Shown here piece by piece: positions 41,748-46,738 of a DNA stretch of 51,735 nucleotides (position 1 is the stretch's first letter; every line of letters starts with the position of its first letter). A program made the position numbers and the translations under genes. Below the pieces are notes generated by a model. That model was not told the origin of the DNA. It was given only the letters and a program-made list of their open reading frames with translations, and ran no database searches. The DNA is from 13-1-40CM-64-14 sp036393975 (GTDB taxonomy: Bacteria > Sysuimicrobiota > Sysuimicrobiia > Sysuimicrobiales > Kaftiobacteriaceae), in assembly GCA_036393975.1 (NCBI GenBank), contig DASWFZ010000081.1:1-51735 (forward strand), in the 5' to 3' direction.

Positions 41748-41829
41748 GCGAGGGATGCCGTCTGGCATCCCTCGCAGAACGCATTATGACGACAGTGTTA
41801 GTGTAGCACTACTCGAACGGAGCTGTCAA
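41748..41829 (-). promoter_or_regulatory. Helicase promoter and 5' leader hairpin
   Basis: On the minus strand TTGACA (41829-41824) and TACACT (41805-41800), 18 bp apart, predict a start near 41793 and a leader of about 170 nt. Twenty bases into it is a 12-bp perfect hairpin (41748-41775, GCGAGGGATGCC/GGCATCCCTCGC, loop GTCT). Long structured leaders are typical of cold-inducible RNA helicases. Nothing else is seen in 41659-41747. Confidence 0.5.
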
Positions 41830-41836
41830 ACACCGC

Positions 41837-41844
41837 TACCAGCG
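41837..41844. repeat. Target-site duplication, left copy
   Basis: TACCAGCG directly abuts the left terminal repeat and is repeated exactly at 44172-44179. Eight bases fits IS1-family insertion. Confidence 0.88.
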
Positions 41845-41861
41845 GGCAGTGGGTCAATTTG
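41845..41861 (+). repeat. Left terminal inverted repeat
   Basis: GGCAGTGGGTCAATTTG; matches the right end in inverted orientation at 16 of 17 positions. Confidence 0.88.
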
Positions 41862-41911
41862 ATTCTCCGAAGCGCTAGGCAAATGCCTGTTGACCGTGGC
41901 ATACTGAGGGC

Positions 41912-42157
41912 GTGCCTAACCGCTCAAGAAAGACCGAAGGCGAAGACATAAACCAGATCGCCGCTCGCATTCTCGGGGGGCTGGCTGAAACGACCCTCCC
42001 CGATGCCTCGGCTAAGAACCCTGCCGCCGTTGAGCTGGGGCGCTTAGGCGGTCTCAAGGGCGGCAAAGCCCGCGCTGCTAAGCTGTCTCGCAGCCGTCGG
42101 AGTCAGATTGCCCGCAAGGCTGCTATGGTCCGCTGGTCCAAGAGACGTAAGAAGTAA
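41912..42157 (+). CDS. Small basic protein of the GGKARA type (cargo)
   Basis: An 81-residue, strongly basic protein. The C-terminal half LGRLGGLKGGKARAAKLSRS followed by QIARKAAMVRWSKRRKK is a motif seen in many small proteins of bacteria and mobile elements, probably nucleic-acid binding. An extended -10 (TGGCATACT, 41897-41905) lies 6 nt before the GTG, which implies a leaderless or nearly leaderless transcript. It is the first gene inside the IS1-type element. Confidence 0.65.
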   Translation: MPNRSRKTEGEDINQIAARILGGLAETTLPDASAKNPAAVELGRLGGLKGGKARAAKLSRSRRSQIARKAAMVRWSKRRKK

Positions 42158-42202
42158 CGCAACATCCCCATGGAAGCAAGTAACCAGAGACCGAGGCTAA
42201 AC

Positions 42203-42243
42203 TGTGCACAACCTGTGGATAATTGGACCCGAAATGTGGAAAA
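42203..42243 (+). promoter_or_regulatory. Cluster of three DnaA boxes
   Basis: TGTGGATAA (42214-42222) is the exact complement of the consensus DnaA box TTATCCACA. TGTGCACAA (42203-42211) and TGTGGAAAA (42235-42243) are close variants in the same orientation. The spacings are 11 and 21 bp, one and two helical turns, so all three face the same side. It may be a DnaA-controlled promoter, an origin-like site or a titration site within the mobile element. Confidence 0.6.
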
Positions 42244-42327
42244 CTCCCTGCTCATGACTCCCTGACTCCCACGCACTTTTACTCTTGCCGAGCACCCTCC
42301 CGATATGCTATACCTTAGAAACAGCCC

Positions 42328-42425
42328 GAGACGCCCCCCGTGGCTAACGAAAGGGCGTCTCAGTCTGGAAAATACGGTGCGGGATTGGGTCTGTCGGTCG
42401 TGACAACGGTCGGCAACCGCCGACC
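42328..42425. repeat. Two hairpins upstream of the HARE-HTH-like gene
   Basis: GAGACGCCC (42328-42336) pairs with GGGCGTCTC (42353-42361). GGTCGGC (42408-42414) pairs with GCCGACC (42419-42425), loop AACC. A TTGCCG with TATACC 18 bp further could be a promoter just ahead of them. Together with the DnaA boxes they fill the 338-bp stretch between the two cargo genes. Confidence 0.55.
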
Positions 42426-42495
42426 GGGTGCCCACAGCATGGGCCGACGGCCCTTCCCGCACCCATTAGTATACCACAAGGCTGAGGTGTCAAGC

Positions 42496-42942
42496 ATGTC
42501 GGAGATCCTCAATCGGGAAGCCATCGAACAGGAACTGAGCGAGGCCCGTGAGCTCCTGAAGGCGCTGGAGATTGATCTTGATCGCCAGCGGCGTATTGTT
42601 GCCCACTTGACCGGTCTCCTGGCGGCGAAATATGGTGAAGCGTCCTCTTTGCAAGGCATTCCCCTCTTGGAGGACGTTACCCCCGTTGGCAGAGGCCGAT
42701 TCGCCAATGCCACGATCAAAGAGGCCGTTCGGACTGTCCTCCAGGAACGGGGTGAGCCTGTGACTGTGAAGGAAATCCTGGCCGTTCTGGAGGCCGGTGG
42801 CAAGAGATTCAAGGGAAAGACGAAAGCCGCGACCGTCCGCTCTATCTTGAAGCGGGACCGGATCTTCCACCGGGACAACGGGGGCTGGACCCTTGCATCG
42901 CTCTTCATCCAAAAGCAATTCGAGTCTGTAAGGAATGGATGA
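42496..42942 (+). CDS. HARE-HTH-like winged-helix protein (cargo)
   Basis: A 148-residue protein: an N-terminal coiled coil (residues about 5-45, EQELSEARELLKALEIDLDR), then a winged helix (about 70-135) with IKEAVRTVLQERGEPVTVKE, KGKTKAATVRSILKRDRIF and a terminal HRDNGGWTLAS wing. This layout fits the HARE-HTH family, which links chromatin or restriction proteins to DNA. It may regulate the element or act at its DnaA-box/hairpin region. Start ATG 42496; GAGG is 10 nt upstream. Confidence 0.65.
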   Translation: MSEILNREAIEQELSEARELLKALEIDLDRQRRIVAHLTGLLAAKYGEASSLQGIPLLEDVTPVGRGRFANATIKEAVRTVLQERGEPVTVKEILAVLEAGGKRFKGKTKAATVRSILKRDRIFHRDNGGWTLASLFIQKQFESVRNG

Positions 42943-42974
42943 GAAATACGGAGGGAGGATTAGGGGAAAAAACG

Positions 42975-43019
42975 GGCCTCGCTGAGCACAAGCTCCATGA
43001 CAGGATGCTCAGCGAGGCC
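42975..43019 (-). terminator. 14-bp inverted repeat, terminator in the minus direction
   Basis: GGCCTCGCTGAGCA (42975-42988) and TGCTCAGCGAGGCC (43006-43019) pair perfectly over 14 bp. Read on the minus strand the stem is followed by CGTTTTTTCCCC, a good Rho-independent terminator that would block antisense transcription into the HARE-HTH-like gene. It ends only 11 nt before the first tRNA, so it might also matter in tRNA processing. Confidence 0.6.
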
Positions 43020-43030
43020 ATTGCACAGAC

Positions 43031-43105
43031 CGGGCCCTCGTCTAATGCCAGGACACCTTGGCTTGCCCCAAGGTGACGCCGGTTCAAATCCGGCGGGCCC
43101 GACCA
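43031..43105 (+). tRNA. tRNA-Gly-like (GCC) with 8-nt anticodon loop, CCA encoded
   Basis: Acceptor CGGGCCC/GGGCCCG, D-stem GTCT/GGAC, T-arm GCCGG-TTCAAAT-CCGGC, discriminator A and encoded CCA are all well formed. The anticodon stem is CCTTG (43056-43060) with CAAGG (43069-43073), leaving an 8-base loop GCTTGCCC instead of 7. If the closing G-C pairs, the loop is 6. The likely anticodon is GCC preceded by TT, giving Gly, with an extra C 3' of it. Eight-base loops are known in frameshift-suppressor tRNAs. Other readings (TGC, Ala) are possible. Confidence 0.72.
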
Positions 43106-43115
43106 ATAGAGGCGT

Positions 43116-43219
43116 GGCGGCGTGGCACAGCGGCTACTGCAGCCCCCTGGCACGGGGACGTCACCCCGGTTGGCTGAAGACCTGGCCGGGGCGGGTGGGT
43201 TCGACTCCCACCGCCGCCT
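43116..43219 (+). tRNA. Long-variable-arm tRNA with GGC anticodon
   Basis: Acceptor GGCGGCG/CGCCGCC (7 bp), D-stem GCA/TGC, anticodon arm GCCCC-CTGGCAC-GGGGA (one G-A mismatch at the base) with GGC at 34-36, and T-arm GTGGG-TTCGACT-CCCAC. Between them is a variable arm of about 36 nt with a 6-bp CCCCGG/CCGGGG stem. GGC would read Ala codons, but alanine tRNAs have a short variable loop; long arms belong to Ser, Leu, Tyr and Sec tRNAs. The discriminator is T and no CCA is encoded. Confidence 0.68.
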
Positions 43220-43223
43220 ACAT

Positions 43224-43299
43224 AACCTCTACCTTTTGCTCATTCCCATCTTACCAGGGATTTCCTCCTGTGGGAACCGGCGGTACAGAGGTTTCTCTC
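43224..43299 (+). terminator. Compound hairpin after the tRNA pair
   Basis: AACCTCT (43224-43230) pairs with AGAGGTT (43287-43293), and inside it TTCCCA pairs with TGGGAA; TTCTCTCT follows. It probably ends the tRNA transcript just before the transposase promoter. Confidence 0.5.
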
Positions 43300-43328
43300 T
43301 TGACAATGCTTGAGCGCTAAAGCATAAT
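43300..43328 (+). promoter_or_regulatory. Transposase promoter with overlapping palindrome
   Basis: TTGACA (43300-43305) and CATAAT (43323-43328) are 17 bp apart. The predicted start site coincides with the GTG start codon at 43335, so the message would be leaderless. GCTTGAGCGCTAAAGC (43308-43323) fills the spacer as a near-perfect palindrome and could be an operator limiting transposase synthesis. Confidence 0.6.
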
Positions 43329-43334
43329 ACAACC

Positions 43335-44162
43335 GTGAACAGACTGAGCCGGAAGCGACAAACTGAAGTAATCGCAGCCCTCGTCGAGGGTAATTCGGTT
43401 CGGGCCACTTGCCGCATGACCGGTGTGGCGAAGGGGACCATCCTCTCGCTCTTGGCTGATCTTGGCCCACTCTGCGACGCATATCAGGACACCCATAGTC
43501 GCAACCTCTATTGTCGTCGTATCCAATGCGATGAGGTTTGGGCGTTCTGCCACGCTAAGGCTAAGAACGTTCCGGAGGAGAAGCGGGGACAGTTCGGTTA
43601 CGGGGATGTGTGGACGTGGGTTGCCCTAGACGCTGACTCGAAGCTTGTTGTCTGCTGGCATCTTGGATTGAGAACTCCCGAGGATGCCATCGCCTTGATG
43701 ACCGATCTCGCTAGTCGCCTGAAGCATCGCATTCAACTCACGACCGATGGGCATTTCGCTTATCTAGATGGCGTTGAGGAAGGTTTCGGTGCAGACATTG
43801 ACTATGCGATGCTGGTCAAACTCTATGGGAGGACCAGCGAGTCTGATACCCGCTATAGCCCGGCGACCTGTGTTGGCACCCATCTTGAGGTCGTGGTAGG
43901 GTCTCCGGACAAGAAGCACATTTCGACCAGTTACGTTGAGCGACAGAACCTTACGATGCGAATGGGGATGCGGAGGCTAACACGTCTGACCAATGCTTTC
44001 AGCAAGAAGGTAGAGAACCTGCAACACGCCTTGGCCCTGCACTTCATGCACTACAACTTTGCTAGGGTTCACAAGACGCTAGGGATGACTCCGGCGATGG
44101 CGGCTGGCGTATCCGATCATCCCTGGTCAGTCGGGGAAATCGTCGCCTTGCTTCCAAATTGA
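43335..44162 (+). CDS. IS1-family transposase
   Basis: A 275-residue single-frame transposase. An N-terminal helix-turn-helix (GNSVRATCRMTGVAKGTILS), then catalytic core blocks CRRIQCDEVWAFCHAKAKNV, GYGDVWTWVALDADSKLVVC, TTDGHFAYLDGVEEGFGADI and SYVERQNLTMRMGMRRLTRL, ending in HFMHYNFARVHKTLGMTPAM. The DDE acids are placed as expected. It is one uninterrupted frame, unlike classical IS1 with its programmed frameshift. The stop lies inside the right terminal repeat. Confidence 0.93.
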   Translation: MNRLSRKRQTEVIAALVEGNSVRATCRMTGVAKGTILSLLADLGPLCDAYQDTHSRNLYCRRIQCDEVWAFCHAKAKNVPEEKRGQFGYGDVWTWVALDADSKLVVCWHLGLRTPEDAIALMTDLASRLKHRIQLTTDGHFAYLDGVEEGFGADIDYAMLVKLYGRTSESDTRYSPATCVGTHLEVVVGSPDKKHISTSYVERQNLTMRMGMRRLTRLTNAFSKKVENLQHALALHFMHYNFARVHKTLGMTPAMAAGVSDHPWSVGEIVALLPN

Positions 44163-44171
44163 CCCACTACC
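44155..44171 (-). repeat. Right terminal inverted repeat
   Basis: Reads GGTAGTGGGTCAATTTG on the minus strand; overlaps the end of the transposase gene, and its outermost base is also the last base of the RRM-protein stop codon. Confidence 0.88.
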
Positions 44172-44536
44172 TACCAGCGCGGCCCGCGATCTCCGCCTCG
44201 GTCGCGCCGTCCCCCGCCGCCGCCTCGCCCGCCCCGTGGCGGCCCGCCCCCACCAGGCCGGTCTCGTCCGCCGCCACCGCCGCCGTCCCGATACGCGGGA
44301 CGCTCAGTGCGGGGGCGCGCCTCGTTGACCACGAGCGCGCGGCCTTTGAAGTCCTTCCCGTTCATCGCGGCGATCGCATCGGCGGCCTTCTCCGCGGGGA
44401 CTTCCACGAATCCGAATCCCCGTGCGGAGATGAGCCGGGTTTCAGCCACCGGTCCCCACGCCTCAAAAAGGTTTCGCAGGTCTTGTTCCGTGATGTCGTA
44501 GGGAAGGTTCCCCACGTACAGACTCTTCGTGGCCAT
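44171..44536 (-). CDS. RRM-type RNA-binding protein
   Basis: A 121-residue protein: one RRM domain (residues about 4-80) with RNP2 LYVGNLPY and RNP1 ARGFGFVEV, then an RGG/glycine-rich tail (RDRPGGGGPPRGGRGGGGGR). Such proteins are cold-induced RNA chaperones. ATG 44536 has GGAG 6 nt upstream. The IS1-type element inserted at its TAG: TA is from the duplicated target and G is the element's terminal base. The empty site also reads TAG, so the protein is unchanged. Confidence 0.92.
   Translation of the reverse strand: MATKSLYVGNLPYDITEQDLRNLFEAWGPVAETRLISARGFGFVEVPAEKAADAIAAMNGKDFKGRALVVNEARPRTERPAYRDGGGGGGRDRPGGGGPPRGGRGGGGGRRDRGGDRGPRW
44172..44179. repeat. Target-site duplication, right copy
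   Basis: TACCAGCG, identical to 41837-41844; also encodes the last codons of the RRM protein on the minus strand. Confidence 0.88.
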
Positions 44537-44573
44537 CATCAGCTCCTTGATCCGTGATGTGCTGCGGGTGTGG

Positions 44574-45446
44574 TCAAAGGGGACGCGAAGCGGCGCCGTT
44601 TCCGTTGGTCTTGCCATTGCCGTTGGTTGTGCGGAGTCCACGACCCTGGTGCAGAGGCGCGGCGCGTGGAAGGGACCGTCCAACATCGCGGTAGGCGAAC
44701 TGGGCCAGGTGTTTCGCTCCCCGCCCGCGGTAAGTCAGCACTCCCATGCCGTTACGCTTTGGGCGCAGGACCCCTCCGCCGGCACCGGCGTGTTTGGCCA
44801 GCGCCGCATTGAGCCCTGTGAGGAAATCCGCCTGGCCCTCCAGTGCGATCAGCCGAATGGCGGCTGTGGAGTCCGGGAGGTTGCGTCGCCCGAAGGGGGG
44901 TGTGTGCTGTCCTCCCTCGAGGTATCCGCGGACGAAGTGCGGCAAGAGGGCGGAGGGGATAAGAGCGACCGGGACGGACCCTTCGGACGGGTCGGCCCCC
45001 GGGGCCCCCCACTCGGCCAGCATCTGGGTCAGCTCACGGTCCCGGATGTACGCCTGAAGCCCGTCGTGGTTGCTCTCACACCACTCACAGGTCGGGTGCC
45101 CGGCGCACAGGTCTTCCACAAGGGTCAGCACGTGACTCACGTCTCGGCGGTCTACGGTCAGCACCAACGTTGGCGCCGCCCCTTGCAAAAACACCCGTCC
45201 CGAGGCGGCGATGTAGCCGAGCCAGTACAACTGTGTCGCGCCCTGGGCCCGAACGGTGCTTTTCCTCAGGTGGAATGGGTTAAGTAAGCGCTCGTCCTTC
45301 GGGCGGCGAACGATGCGCAGCACTGCCGGAAGCGGAAGGCCATGCTTCGCGGCGATCTGATGAGGTGCGAGACCCGCGGCAAAATCGGACTGGATCGAGT
45401 AGAGCTGGTACGGATCCCGTCGCGGGGGTCGGCGGGTTGGAGTCAC
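44574..45446 (-). CDS. LAGLIDADG-like protein, probably not a nuclease
   Basis: A 290-residue protein. An N-terminal helix-turn-helix-like part (FAAGLAPHQIAAKHGLPLPA) is followed by two motifs resembling LAGLIDADG helices: QLYWLGYIAASGRVFLQG and LPHFVRGYLEGGQHTPP. In active homing nucleases each ends with an acidic residue; the first here reads AASG, without it. A C-terminal Gly/Asn-rich tail (TNGNGKTNGNGA) follows. It is 37 nt upstream of the RRM gene on the same strand, suggesting a domesticated RNA- or DNA-binding role. The GTG start is at 45446. Confidence 0.65.
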   Translation of the reverse strand: MTPTRRPPRRDPYQLYSIQSDFAAGLAPHQIAAKHGLPLPAVLRIVRRPKDERLLNPFHLRKSTVRAQGATQLYWLGYIAASGRVFLQGAAPTLVLTVDRRDVSHVLTLVEDLCAGHPTCEWCESNHDGLQAYIRDRELTQMLAEWGAPGADPSEGSVPVALIPSALLPHFVRGYLEGGQHTPPFGRRNLPDSTAAIRLIALEGQADFLTGLNAALAKHAGAGGGVLRPKRNGMGVLTYRGRGAKHLAQFAYRDVGRSLPRAAPLHQGRGLRTTNGNGKTNGNGAASRPL

Positions 45447-45464
45447 CCTCTTAGTGTACCACGA

Positions 45465-46595
45465 TCAGCCGAATCTGGGGAGTCTGAACAGGTGGATAGG
45501 ATGGCGCGTCCAGCCGTCGAGAGCGAGGTCGGCCAACACCTCACCCACCACGGACGAGAACTTGAAGCCATGGCCGGAAAAACCGCAGGCGAGGGTGACC
45601 TGAGGGTGTTGCGGATGCCGATCGATGATGAAGTTGAGGTCAGGGGTGTTGGTGTACATACAGGCCGCTGTTGCCCGTAACTCCCCACTGGCTGCCGGGA
45701 GGTGCGCTTCCAGCAGGCCCCGGATGCGGGCCACCTCCGCCGGGGCGACGTCGCGGCGGAGGGTGGCGGGGGTGCAAAAATCCCCGCTGTGGTGATGCGC
45801 CACCTTCACGGTCCCGTCGGACTGCGCCGGGAAGCCGTAGAAGAATGCGCCGGTGCGGTATTCGCAGATGTAGATCGGAAATCGTGAGGGCGCAAAGGCA
45901 CTCGCGTCCGCCTTCGGGGCGAACCAGTACATCACATTCCGCTCGACTTGGAGCGGCAGATGCAGCGCATCTAGCACCTGGGGTGCCCAGGCGCCTGCTG
46001 TGATGACGAGGCGGGCGCCAGAGTACTGCCCCTTCGTCGTCATCACGTCGACCGCGTGCTCTCCGGCCGTCCACTGCAAGACCGGCTCCTCAAAACGCAG
46101 CATGGCCCCAGCAGTCGTCGCTCCGTCCAGGTGGGCGCGGATGCAGGCCTCCGGGTGCAGGACGCCGGCGTTGGGTTCTTGGACAGCCACCATCTCCGAG
46201 GACACTCGAAAGGGCGGAAACCTATGTTGGATCTCATCGGCGGAAATCAGTTCATGCGGCAGGTGGTGTGCCCGGGCACTCGCGAGAGATCCTTGGACCA
46301 AGACCCCATCGCGGGGTCCGATCATCAAGCCCCCGGTCATGATCAGCAAGGAGGCGTTGCATTCTTCTTGCAGCGCGCGCCACTGCTCGTAGGCGCGCTG
46401 GAGCAGTGGGACGTAGTCGGGATGCTCGAAGTACGCTTCCCGAATGATGCGGCTGTGGCCATGAGAGGACCCGCGGTCGTGGACCGGGGTGTACTGCTCA
46501 AGTCCAATGACACGCACTCCGCGGCGCGCTAAGTGGTAGGCGGCAGCGCTGCCCATCGCCCCAAGACCTAGCACGATCACATCTGCGGTCGCCAT
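45465..46595 (-). CDS. Sarcosine oxidase/N-methyltryptophan oxidase-like flavoprotein
   Basis: A 376-residue DAO-fold amine oxidase: FAD motif VIVLGLGAMGSAAAYHLARR, then RGSSHGHSRIIREAYFEHPD typical of monomeric sarcosine oxidase, VITAGAWAPQVLD, and ATAACMYTNTPDLNFIIDRH, where the Cys is the site of covalent flavin attachment. It oxidises a secondary amine such as an N-methyl amino acid, releasing H2O2. Single gene, divergent from the helicase at 46739. Confidence 0.88.
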   Translation of the reverse strand: MATADVIVLGLGAMGSAAAYHLARRGVRVIGLEQYTPVHDRGSSHGHSRIIREAYFEHPDYVPLLQRAYEQWRALQEECNASLLIMTGGLMIGPRDGVLVQGSLASARAHHLPHELISADEIQHRFPPFRVSSEMVAVQEPNAGVLHPEACIRAHLDGATTAGAMLRFEEPVLQWTAGEHAVDVMTTKGQYSGARLVITAGAWAPQVLDALHLPLQVERNVMYWFAPKADASAFAPSRFPIYICEYRTGAFFYGFPAQSDGTVKVAHHHSGDFCTPATLRRDVAPAEVARIRGLLEAHLPAASGELRATAACMYTNTPDLNFIIDRHPQHPQVTLACGFSGHGFKFSSVVGEVLADLALDGWTRHPIHLFRLPRFG

Positions 46596-46738
46596 CAGCG
46601 GTGGAGAATCTTTCGTTTCCCCGTGGCATTGCTCCCGCCGGGGCGGAGGCGCATCCCTCCATCACGAGGAAGAAATAATCGCTCAACTTCTCTAGGCTGT
46701 GGTCGCGGAGGAAAGCGTACGGTATCATAAGGGCGTAC

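Larger units (their letters stand above)
41845..44171 (+). mobile_element. IS1-family element with protein and tRNA cargo (2,327 bp)
   Basis: The ends are GGCAGTGGGTCAATTTG (41845-41861) and, inverted, GGTAGTGGGTCAATTTG (44171-44155), 16 of 17 identical, flanked by the exact 8-bp duplication TACCAGCG. The GG ends, 8-bp duplication and transposase at 43335 are IS1-family traits. Classical IS1 is about 0.8 kb; this element has a further 1.4 kb holding two small protein genes, three DnaA boxes, several hairpins and two tRNA genes. AGCGCT occurs next to the left end (41871) and in the transposase promoter (43313). The intact ends, duplication and frames suggest recent insertion. Confidence 0.88.

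Noticed and set aside
41845..44171. Prophage or integrative plasmid
   Set aside because: No integrase, replication or structural genes; the ends, duplication and transposase are of IS1 type.
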